Below, piece after piece: positions 22,007-32,133 of a DNA stretch of 56,208 nucleotides. The number at the start of each line of letters is the position of its first letter. The stretch's first letter is position 1. Location: the NCBI GenBank assembly GCA_029747585.1, contig JAPEVF010000276.1, positions 1-56,208 on the forward strand, given 5' to 3'. Under the pieces are notes generated by a model. The model was not told the origin of the DNA. It saw only the letters and a list, made by a program, of their open reading frames with translations, and did not search any database. The DNA comes from Pleurotus djamor. Lineage: Eukaryota > Basidiomycota > Agaricomycetes > Agaricales > Pleurotaceae. A program made the translations under genes and the position numbers.

Positions 22007-23338
22007 ATGCGTGACTCTAGATCTTCTGGTCTAAACAAGGCGCAAACAAGGGCTCTTTCATCTCAATCTCTGGCTACCACAATGACAGAAGAAATCGACC
22101 AGGACACGTCAAACATGGTCTTCGACCCGGATCAAGATTTGGCAACGAAGTGTGCACTTCGTAGAAGCTACAGAGCTCTCTATAAGCCTCTGGAAGGTCA
22201 GTGCATCTTTGAGTACCGTCTCAAAGATCCATGTTGAACATTGGCTCGTTATGATGGCAGGCGCGCAGGGAGATCCATCAGCGCAAAGCATTGATGGGAT
22301 AATGGGCAGCATAACCCGAGCCAACGAACTTTTCGAGCAAGGTACGACGCTACAACCTCTCCTGCACTCTCAAACAACTTCAATTTCCTGCCATTCTAGT
22401 CAGAGGACCTCAAGAAGCTACGCTTGACTCGAACCTCTTCCTTATGGCGTCAAATATCGGGGCTCAGAAAGCTCGTGCGATGAAATCGAGCTCGGGTGCT
22501 TTCGACGTTGATGATTTTATCCACAAGTTAGTCAGTTTTATGCGCCCTGATCAACCCATCAACGAAGCGGCCTCTAATAACGGCGGTGTCGATGCGCCTC
22601 TCCAATGGGACAAAGTCGGTCGTCTCGCCTTGGCGACTAGTCGGCGAGTCCCTTCAATGGATTTCATGTCAGTGTTCCTCCCCTCGATGAAGATTCTGAA
22701 GGCTTTGCTAACCATTGATCATTCGCAGGCTTGGCCCTTTGTCTGTCGAGCAGAAGAAACGAGCCACTGTCAAGCGAGCCAAGCTCGAGAAGAAACCAGA
22801 AGATCGCACGCAACCTCAGGAACTCAAAGAAGAGGACATATCGCGGTCTCCCAACGAGACCACCAAGAATGTCGCCATTGTGAGCATCCTGGTTGCCCCA
22901 TGCCCTCCCAGGGGACTGCTAAGTTACCCATCAGCTCGAGGAACTGCTTACAAGTGATCCAGAACCGATCAACCTCTTCCGTTTTTTCATTAACCCAAAC
23001 GACTTTGCTCAATCCGTAGAAAACCTTTTCTACCTCTCTTTCCTCGTTCGAGACGGACGTGTTGCGTTCGAAATTCAAGATGGAAACCCAGTGATCTATC
23101 CTTGTGAACCTCCTACGGATGATGATCGGTTGGAGGACGGACTCAAGAAACGACAACTCGTCATGGAATTTGATATGGCGACTTGGAGAGTGCGCACCGT
23201 TATATCATCCCTTTTTTCGGATGTCACAGCTCATATTTTTCTGGGTTATCACAGCATGCTATCGACGTTTTCAACATTACGGAGAGTAGAATACCTCAGC
23301 GCCCATCCGCCAGGACAAGACTCGGGGACCAATGGTGA
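22007..23338 (+). CDS. NSE4: NSE4, kleisin subunit of the SMC5/6 complex (342 aa)
   Basis: Nse4 bridges the head domains of Smc5 and Smc6 and is needed for DNA repair and chromosome segregation. Six exons (22007-22196, 22261-22341, 22400-22667, 22729-22879, 22935-23189, 23255-23338) sum to 343 codons with stop. Family landmarks appear in order: FDPDQDLATKCALRRSYRAL near the N-terminus, then GAQKARAMKSSSGAFDVDDF, WDKVGRLALATSRRVPSMDFM, LGPLSVEQKKRATVKRAKLE, NETTKNVAI, and in the C-terminal winged-helix domain NLFRFFINPNDFAQSVENLF, GRVAFEIQDGNPVIYPCEPP and FDMATWR. Length fits the family. Its 3' end faces that of the FKBP gene. Confidence 0.95.
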
Positions 23339-23874
23339 TGATCGACGTTGCATCGTCGCCGTCATCGTTCAACTTGGCACCCACCACTACTCTATTTACT
23401 GCTACTTCATTTCCTCCTCCCCCCACCTCCTCCTCCCCGATGGACAATCAATAGTTCCTTGATGTATAGCCAATGTATGTTTGTAACTGGACTCGAATAA
23501 GGACCGTCAAGTTTTCTTCGATCGAAGAGACAGTTAAATGATCCCGAATCCTTACCCCTGCCCGTGTATGGTCCCATGACATGAGAAAATGCCACAGGAT
23601 AGGAATGTGGCGAACATGCGGATGGCTTCGTCACGGCACATGTTGATGAAGGGCCGATATCTTGGTATTCACGCATTCATGCCTTTTGTAAGTTTTGTTG
23701 GCCCGGTCTCAACCTGGTGTGTTTTCGACACGTTGTACAGGACCCTTAGGAGTAGAGATATGATTTGGATAATGATGGTATGATGCAGAGTGTATACATG
23801 ATCGGCGAAATTACAACAGAGGAGACGGTCACAAAGTGAAAAAAAAACGAAGTATGTGGTAGCATCTGCAACGC
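23339..23874. other. Convergent 3' region between NSE4 and the FKBP gene
   Basis: Contains a C/T-rich run (23407-23442) and no gene. Probably both 3' untranslated regions. Confidence 0.45.
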
Positions 23875-25220
23875 TCACTTAGGCGAGTAAGGATTGATTA
23901 TTACCACTGACGTTGACAAAAACAGGTTGTCAATAGGCGTGGACCACGGACAGGGTTGAGGAGATATCAGACTCACTGACGACTACCTTTTCGCCACGGG
24001 GAACGTCGGGAATATGGTACTTGTCGCTGCAAGTCACCGAAATCTGGCGGCAGCGCTTATATTGCATCCCAATTAGATCAGGGCCAAGTCCTAGTCCCGC
24101 AAATTCAGTGGAAGCTTGGATAGATACTAGAGACCCAATCCACTAACCGTATAGAGTGGATGATTCTCCGATTGAGACAACCTATGGAAAGGAAGAGAAA
24201 AGTGAGTTGCGACCAAGAAATAGACGGGGGAGGGACACTACCGAAGGTTTGCCTTTGATGACATTTGTGTTGTAGTGGATGACATGCTCTAATAGCACTT
24301 GCGTACCAGCGGAGACTCCGGGACTTGAATCAGTGTCCCCATGGTCATGGTAAGTCACAGCCTCTGCCGGGTTTGTGGTGGGGGTGGCGATAGCAGCGTT
24401 CGTTTGAGTGACTGGTGCCGTGGTAGGGGGGATCGCTGGCGTCGAAGGGCTGACCTTATTCTGCGACCGAGTGCTGACTCTAGCTCGCTTCGAGGGTGGC
24501 GCTGAGACCTTGCGGTTCCTTGCAATGCGCTTGCCAGGCCCTTTCCTGTCATGAGGTCCTTCCTCTTCGGATACTGAGACCTCAGAGGGCGTGCGTGAAA
24601 GACTGCCCGATGGGCCCGCGAAGGGGGTCGAAGCAATCGGCGCAGTCGATACCAGCGGTTGGGCAGGAAGGTGGGGAAAAGGAGCGGCGTAATATTGATA
24701 AGGGTTGTTCGGCAAAGGAGAGTATTGCATCAGTTGCTGGGAGGGATCCGCGACGATGGATCCCACGACGGATAGAGCGCTATAAAATGAAAGAATTAGA
24801 TGAGGACGGAGAAGGGAGAGGTGGGCGACACTCGCGATGAACCAGCGACGAATAGGGAATATGGGGTTTGTGCATTGAGGTAGATGAGGACTTGCACGTT
24901 TTCAATCTTGCAGAAACACAATGAGAACTGGATTCGATGAAGAGGTACATGGCGGTGAAAGAGATACATACTACCTCCGGGATCAATGTGGCCAATGTGC
25001 AGGACTTCACCTCTTCATTAGAGACAGGATACTCGAGCCTAATGCTGCAGCGCCCGGGTGATGGATCCTCTTGGTAGGTAATTTGGGTGATCTGCACCTG
25101 GTAAGGTAGGTTGATCGGGGTCCTCTTGTTGGGTGTGCAGATGATAGACCTAAAACGACCCGCGTCGTCACACACGACGAGCAAAGGTTTAGCAAGTATC
25201 ACGTACCAAGGTCCTTCCAT
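23875..25220 (-). CDS. Nuclear FKBP-type prolyl isomerase with nucleoplasmin-like domain (327 aa)
   Basis: Seven exons (25207-25220, 24975-25149, 24830-24906, 24242-24779, 24148-24181, 23977-24090, 23875-23906) sum to 328 codons with stop. Residues 1-95 fit the nucleoplasmin-like (NPL) fold of Fpr3/Fpr4: MEGPW, then YQVQITQITY, LATLIPEIENVQVLIYL and VALSVVGS. A disordered linker with a basic patch (GKRIARNRK, KRARV) suggests nuclear or nucleolar location. The C-terminal FKBP domain shows LLEHVIHYN, GKPSVVSIGES, GLGPDLIGMQYKRCRQISV and YHIPDVPRGEKVVV. Several usual active-site residues of FKBPs (for example the FD and the conserved Trp after VI.G) are not evident, so isomerase activity may be weak. 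Its 5' end is duplicated at 12.3 kb. Family members act as histone chaperones. Confidence 0.75.
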
Positions 25221-25541
25221 CGGGCGATAGAGTAGATGATGGAGAAATGAAGGGAACGAGGGGAATAGGGCATGCTATATGTCATGGCAAGGACAAAGAA
25301 CCACTGGGCCAAGGCGCCAAACGCGCATCAAACGCGCATCGACCATTCAATATTCACGTGGACAGCCGGCGCCATGACCCAGATGGGTCTTGCACGATCA
25401 CCGTGTGCATGCCGACTGGCCGAGTTACACAGGGATGATGAAACCATATCCGTCGTAGCTCGTTTGCCTGACCACATAATTTGCTGCCACTGCTTGGCCA
25501 CTGGCCCACTACAAACCTTTTCTCCATCTTTGAATCGACAA

Positions 25542-26208
25542 ATGGGCAAGAAACAAGTACACCATCCGTCTCCGACGCCCCGGTCGAAAGCTACCCTCAC
25601 CCGAGGCGCTCGACGGACCCTCAAGCGCAGCCCCGCTTGCGTCAGGTGTAGGGACCGAAAGATCAAGGCAAGGTTGTTGATGTCGTCGACCATTACTGTA
25701 CTTATCATCTATGCTTCTTTCGTAGTGTGACGATCAAACTCCCAACTGTAGGGCTTGCGTGATTGCAGCTCAGACTTGTATGCAGGATGAGGGCACAGAT
25801 GGTTTCGTCCCAAGGGGATACACCTACCACCTCCAATATCAAGTCTTGCGGTGCTGTGCCCTGCTCTCCAAGCTGATCGCTGGATTTTCTCTTGATGATT
25901 TGGATCATTACCTTGAACGTCATGGAATTACCGACGTCCGTCCAATGGTACTTACACCAATACCACCACCTCAGCGACCAACCGTTTTGCCTGCGTATAT
26001 CCCTCAAACGCACCATACAAACGCACCACCCCAGATACTACCTGCGGACCACGACATCATGCTGGCAATGTTATCACAGAATCTCATGCAATTCCCTCTG
26101 GTCGAGGCGACTTTGCTCGAAGCCGTTGTGGTTAGTTCTTTGGCGTTTTGTTGCACGCCGAGGACTGACATCCGTTTTGCCCAGCCCGCCAGCGTTGAGG
26201 CGCAGTAG
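25542..26208 (+). CDS. Short Zn2Cys6 protein A (184 aa)
   Basis: Exons 25542-25667, 25726-26130 and 26185-26208 sum to 185 codons with stop; intron 1 has a GC donor (gcaagg). After a basic N-terminus the binuclear zinc cluster reads CVRCRDRKIK-CDDQTPNCRACVIAAQTC, with all six cysteines, split by the intron exactly as in its paralogue B. A conserved companion module follows: PRGYTYHLQYQVLRCCALLS then KLIAGFSLDDLDHYLERH. The C-terminal part is Pro-rich. There is no fungal transcription factor middle homology region, so it is much shorter than usual GAL4-type regulators (500-1,000 aa). It probably binds DNA. It lies 0.8 kb upstream of the transposase, same strand. Confidence 0.75.
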
Positions 26209-27029
26209 TTTCTGGGTTCCCTGAGGCCCCTTCCTCGTATTTTTGCTCCGTTGACTACCAGTTACGCTATCGTTGTTTTGTGCTCTTGCTGTCTATCAAT
26301 GTTTTCTCTGTGCTTTTCCCGTATCCGTGGAGATTCGTAACACAGCTCCGACTCCCCAGTACTTGCCCCGGTTCCTCTCTGGTTCAACTTCCTCTGCAAC
26401 ATCCTTGGCAGCTGCGACGGGGACGGGGCGGCGAGCACAAACATCCACTCGAACCTCCATCTCAGGTCCATGTCAAGGATCAAAGGGAGAGATGGCTCAG
26501 ATGAAGGAACGAACATATTTTGCATTTTGAAGACTCGGGCACGAACCCAAGCACGAACCGGCGTGACACAGACATAAACCATCCCTATGGGATATGTATT
26601 CGTGTAGCAATGCTGAGTCAACTAATCGGTCCATATATACGCACTACTTCGTGGGCACTGGTGATCGAAGCCAAGGTGGCTCAAGGTGGTCCTGGCAGGT
26701 GGCACGTGATGGTGTTTTTGGAGTTCGTTAAAGTTTACAAGTTGGAGTCACAAGTCCGCCAACGCCTGATCTACCGCGCACGACATCCTTCCAGTATGCC
26801 TCGTCGACGTCTGTGTCTTCACTCTACAACTTGCGCCGCGGAGCACTGGAATGCTTCAAATCTTTGTTTGTTCATTGATCCATTGACTGGATTGTTATCG
26901 CATTCTGCATTGTGCAATGTACGGAGCCTTTGACTTGGGCCATTCACAAATGGCCGTTGCACGTCGTTTGGAGGCTATTTATGCGAGAACATTTTGAAGC
27001 CAGTTTCTCTAGACTCTCCTCTAGTAGGT
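26209..27029. other. Upstream flank of the transposase gene
   Basis: No confident gene. An isolated coding-like stretch at about 26344-26460 (TPQYLPRFLSGSTSSATSLA) might be a further 3' exon of gene A. I looked for CACTA-type terminal repeats here and found only an isolated gcactac at 26640 without an inverted partner to the right of the transposase. Confidence 0.35.
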
Positions 27030-30000
27030 ATGCCCCCGCACCTGCACCGAACCGCTGATGGTATCGTTGTCGCTGGTCGTCCCGTCTCAAATTTCGCTTC
27101 AGTTACCCGCCTTTGCCAATGCTGGGAATGCTACGATCAACTCTCTATTCCTCCGCTTGGTGCTGGCGTTTCTCCATTGAAAGGACGCTACCTACCTTAC
27201 AACGTCTACAAGGCCCACCAGACCAACCTCAGNAAAAAGTGGTCTTGCTGCATACTATGATGCATTGGCGCATGTTTCTAACGATCCTCTTCCCGCTGCT
27301 GATGCTAGACTCCAGACCCCGTCTTCGACGCCCAGTCCCTCTCCATCAACCCAAGAAAAGCATGAAAGTAGCAACCCACAATCAGAAGCTTCCCCCAACA
27401 GAAGACAACGTCGCTCTTCTCAGAAAGAATGCCCCCCCGAGGCTGCTCAGCAGATTCTCAAAGCAAAGCTCCAGTCCTTCAAGCTGCGTCTGCCTGCTAT
27501 TCTGAAGGATGCTGAAACGTCGGACTATGTTTTCGCGTCTCCACCCTCGGCCACGTCTCCTTCGTCTATTGACCTCGAGGACCAAGGACTTGCTCTGGAT
27601 AGCTCTGCGGCCCAGAATGAAGCGATGCTCAGGCACGAGAAGTGGCTCAAAGAAGCCATCGATTTCGTCGAATTGAATCCTTGCCGTCGTGATTCTGCGC
27701 ATACTCGGATGCTATCGAGGACGGTCCTACAGGAATTGGAGCAGGCTTCCTCCTCTATCACCGCTGCTAAGCGACTCGCATGGTTATCTCAGAGGGAGAA
27801 TGCGGTGGACATCACGCCTTACGATTGCATCGATACCACTGGTATGTGTTAAACTCCCTTCAATCTACCTGAGACTTCTGCTGTAACTCGACACTTTAGG
27901 ATACTTAAATACGCAGCGAAAGTACCTCGGCGTCAACCCAGTGTTCCTGATTGTATTCCTCCTGACGGCGTCTTTGAATATCCTTTCCGGAGTGTCGCTC
28001 AGGAAGACCAGTGACGTACTGCGTTCAATCAAATCAATACTCTTGGAAGGCGCAGGAAGCTACAAAACCCAGTTCTCCAGAATGGCCAACGAAATACCAT
28101 CCGATGCCCGCACAGTGCGCTCTGCCATGCCGTACCTAGCCCCTACATACAAGGCCTTCGCTACTTGCCCGTCGTGTTACGCCACCTACAAGTTCAATCC
28201 TAAGAAGACCCATTCGCATAAAAAAAATGGAGCTAGTCCCGAGGTGGACACCTTCCCAGAAAAATGCACCTTCCGAGCTCACTCTGATGCAGCCGAGTGC
28301 GGCCATAGACTTCGACCACCCAACCGAGTCACCCCTGACCGGACCTTTCTTTATCAAGACTTCAAGCACTGGTTAGCTTGGATGTTTTGCCGTCCCGATA
28401 TCGCTGCGGCTCTGGAGCAATTTCCTCTACCTGATTCAAAGGATCCACCCGACGTCATGAACGACATCTGGGACGGAGCCTTGCTCAGAGAATTCAAAGG
28501 TCCTGAATCACTGGGAGATCAGCCATTCATGGTCAAGCTCCAGGAGGAGCGCCGGCTCATCTTCAGTTTCAATTTTGATGCCCTCAACCCAGGACGCACG
28601 CGACCGTCGGGGAAGATTACTAAGGTCTGCGGGATGTATATGGCGTGCATGAATCTTCCTCGACCCATCCGCCTCCTTGTCGAGAATGTCTTCCTGGTCG
28701 GCATCGTTCCGGGTCCGAACTCACCGTCGACCAGCCAAATCAACCATGTCCTCCGGCCTCTCGTCGATGATCTCATTGACCTGTGGGAGAATGGCGTCTA
28801 CCTTAACAAAACTCCTTTGCATCCTCTTGGCATTTTGGTTCGCTGTGCTTTGGTGCCAGTAGTGTGCGACCTCCCAGCGGCCAGACAAGTCAGTGGGTTT
28901 TCGTCACACTCCAGCGAAGAACCTTGCCACGAGTGTAAGCAGAAACTGCGCCAGATGGACGATCTCAACTACCATTCGTGGCAACTTCGCGACGCAAAAG
29001 AGCAAATCAAATTTGCCACGGATTGGCGTGATGCATCTAGCCAAAAAGAACAGGACCAGTGTTTCTCTAGGCACCACATGCGCTGGTCGGAGTTCCTCAG
29101 ACTTCCGTATTGGAATCCTGTCGAGCACCTTGTCATCGACTCTATGCACTGTTTCTATCTTGGCCTCATACGTCATCACTGCCGAAATGTCTGGGGCATG
29201 TCCACGACGTCCAAGGACGGAGATGGCGTCACCTTCGACCCTCCAAAGAAATCTACTAAAGAAGATCAAATGGCCGTCGCAAGATACCTTCTGAGGGTCG
29301 GAAGTGTCAAGGATTTACCGGCCGCTACGCTGAGCCAACTCTGTCGCGAACATGGGCTTCGTTATAGCCCTCGACTCACAGCCGACGTCCTCCGTTCTCT
29401 TCTGCTTCAATATGTGCGTATGCCAACGGCTTTGCAGAGTTCAACTGCTGATACAGTTTTCCAGCGCATTGACCAAGGTTGGTTCGACAATACTGGTAAA
29501 TGTACGATGGCCTTGAGCGACCAATGCCTATATGTCTATTATCACGGTTCGAGTTCGGTGGTCCGACGCCATCTCAGCATACCCTTGGCACAAGAGCTTT
29601 GCACTCAGACGCTTCATTTATCTGAGGGGTACGTGAAGAGGGCCTCTCTGGCCACTCTTGTTGAGGCAATTCAATCATTCGTGCGTTGTTCCACATTCTA
29701 TGAGTTACACCAAACGCGCTGATATCCTTGTAAACCCCTCAGCGTAAGAAGAGCGGTGTCATTGATGCTACGGAGCACGTCATTCAGCGATACGCCAACA
29801 ACCCGACCCCAACCGCTCCTACCTGCGTCCTCGGCACAGACGCACTCATCCAATACCGCGAAGACTTGGAAAAGACATCTCTTCCTTCATGGGTCGGACG
29901 TTCACCTAAGAGGGCTGGCGATACGAAGCATGGCCGGCTGAAAGCCGATGAGTGGCGCAGTTTCTGTACGGTCCATCTCCCCATAACCCTCGTTCGACTT

Positions 30001-31044
30001 TGGGGAGCGAACCCAGATTCGAGATCATACAAGGTGCTGAGCAATTTCATGCATCTCGTTCAAGCAGTGAAGATTGCTTCGCAACGCACCATTTCAACGT
30101 CAAACATAGACGCCTATGAATTCCACATGCATTCATATCTTGTTTCCCTTCTTGAGCTGTATCCTGGGACTGTTATCACCCCCTACCAGCATATATCTCT
30201 CCATTTTGGCCAACACCTGCGGCGATGGGGTCCGGTTCATTCGTGGCGCTGTTTTGCGTTTGAACGATTCAATGGGATAATCCAAAATTTGCGAACGAAT
30301 TCTCGTTTCGGTAGGCATTTACCCTTCGTTCCGCACTATTTCTCCTTTGTTCACCTCTGTCTGTAGGCGAGATTGAGACCACCATTTTCCATGCTTTCAC
30401 TCGAGGCCAGAGACTTCGTGCCCTGTTTCGTTCGTCTGAGCTCCCCCCTTCAGCACAATCACTGGTTGACCAATTTTCAACCGTGCACGGTTCGGACATC
30501 CGCTCTACCTTTATGCAGGATGACCTTGTGACTGAAGACGGGCCGCATCATCTCAACGTCACCCGTACAGAGTCGCTCCCTGAAGACGAGTTTGCACTAT
30601 TGCAGGAGTTGATCACGCGGACGGACGATCGTGCGGCGTGTATCCCGAACAGAGTATGCCGCATACCTCACGTACGAAGAAGGGGAGAGGTCTACCAGTC
30701 CTTAGGAAAGACTCACTCAAATAGTCAGGTCATCTTTAAGTTCAAAGGAAATCAGTACCCTGGATTGATCCAGTCGATCCTTTCCCATACGACGACCAGA
30801 CTTGATGGGACTCGGGTCACTGTGACATACGTCCTTCTCCGCAAATATCTCGCGCTAACAGGGGACGACGCNAAAAAAAGACGCGTACCGAGCTTTCCCC
30901 GCGGGTGGCGCTCTTTTCTATGAAACCTGTGGCGACCTTGCTCTTGTAAAATTTTCCGACATCATTTGCCAGTTCGCTCTGACTCGCATAGTTGTTTCTG
31001 GGATCAAAAAGCCTTGTATTCACGTCCTCCCTTTGATACATTAA
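27030..31044 (+). mobile_element. CACTA-like Tnp2 transposase gene, probably intact (1,278 codons)
   Basis: Exons 27030-27841, 27900-29680, 29743-30310 and 30367-31044. Two single Ns (27233 and 30872), each directly before an A run, break the frame. If both are treated as absent the exon sum is exactly 1,279 codons with stop, so the gene is likely intact. N-terminal Cys-rich part: RLCQCWECYDQL. A zinc-binding region carries CPSCYATYKF and ECGHRLR. The Tnp2 core shows FSFNFDALNPGR (a probable catalytic Asp), FLVGIVPGPNSP, LRPLVDDLIDLWENGV, EEPCHECKQKL and HLVIDSMHCFYLGLIRHHC, matching plant TNP2 motifs such as LIPGPK and LDxMH. The C-terminal part includes HISLHFGQHLRRWGPVHSWR and FERFNGIIQ. 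It would cut and paste its element. No terminal repeats were identified, so element borders are unknown. Confidence 0.85.
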
Positions 31045-31419
31045 CATACCCTACTGCATACGTTCACCTAAATCATCATAACGTCCTCTGTTACGCTGGT
31101 GCAATCCACCCATCGTTGACCGTTGACTTGCCTTCGCTGATCTTCGTGAGCTATGCTTTGCTGTGCCAAAGGCCATGCATGGCCAGAGAACCCTTTGTCC
31201 GCGAAACCTTGGCATGTAAACTCATCACTTTTGGTCGCCGAGCTCCCTGAGACCTTGAGGCCTGAGGCCTGAGGCCCTGGCTGGTCCTGGATGCTATATT
31301 GAGTCAAGTCTGTTTCAGGGCGGAATCCGTGACCTTTGTTCTCAACAACGAAGCAGCCACCATCCTTGCCGTAATCCAACAACGTTCTCTCCGCGAAACG
31401 CGCCATATTGATATCACAC
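31045..31419. other. Spacer between transposase and Zn2Cys6 gene B
   Basis: Contains the 14-base palindrome GGCCATGCATGGCC (about 31171-31184) and the repeat TGAGGCCTGAGGCCTGAGGC at 31256-31275. No gene. Confidence 0.5.
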
Positions 31420-31935
31420 ATGGACATTGCGACACCTCGCCACCGCCGACAGCGTCGCCCCGCGTGTATGAGGTGCAGAGAGAGGAAAATCAAAGTAAGT
31501 GCGTTTAGTCCAATCATGCCACCTCAATCGCTAATTGATTCCTTCTCTTTCCATCTTAAACAGTGTGATTCACTACGCCCCAGCTGTGCTCGTTGCGTAT
31601 CCGCAAATGAGCCCTGCGTACAACAGGATGTGCGCAGATGTGGTATCTCCCCGAGGGGCTACAACGAACTGCTAGAGCTACAACTAGCTCAATGCTGTGC
31701 CTTATTGTCGAAATTGGTCACAGGCTTCTCCTTGAACGAGTTGGACGTTTATCTTGATCGTGAAGAAGGAGACCCAAGTCGTAATGGCGATTCATCTTCC
31801 TGAGTCCGATAGAAAGTGGCCCATTGCTACTTCGGTGGAGGTCAATGTCGTTGAGGTGAGGGAGTACCGATGCCGTTCTTCATATATTGACTGTTTCCCC
31901 AGATCGACAGTGACGGTACCGCTATTGTACTATAG
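31420..31935 (+). CDS. Short Zn2Cys6 protein B, paralogue of A
   Basis: Exon 1 (31420-31494) and exon 2 (from 31564) are split inside the zinc cluster at the same codon as in protein A: CMRCRERKIK then CDSLRPSCARCVSANEPC. The same companion module follows: PRGYNELLELQLAQCCALLS then KLVTGFSLNELDVYL. The first frame stops at TGA 31801 (104 aa). Just upstream of that stop, another frame opens into MAIHLPESDRKWPIATSVEV, a clean gtgagg...cccag intron and a short last exon ending at 31935. Exon 2 is one base too long for that ending, so a one-base insertion (real or sequencing) is likely. It lies immediately downstream of the transposase on the same strand. Confidence 0.65.
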
Positions 31936-32133
31936 CCCATATACACTTCTCTACGACGACGGACTGGATTTTTTTTTTTCCAATTTCGCGAATATTCTCA
32001 TATCTTTGTTTTATAATCGGCTTTTTCTATGATACCACACTTGTATTTCAAGTCATGCTCACAAGACGATCGATTGCTTCACGACTGCTGATGCCCCCTG
32101 TCAATCTGAATTATGTCATAACCCATTCTAGTC

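Noticed and set aside
26640..26660. CACTA-like left end of the transposon (gcactac)
   Set aside because: No inverted partner and no target duplication found on the right of the transposase; a five-base match is expected by chance.
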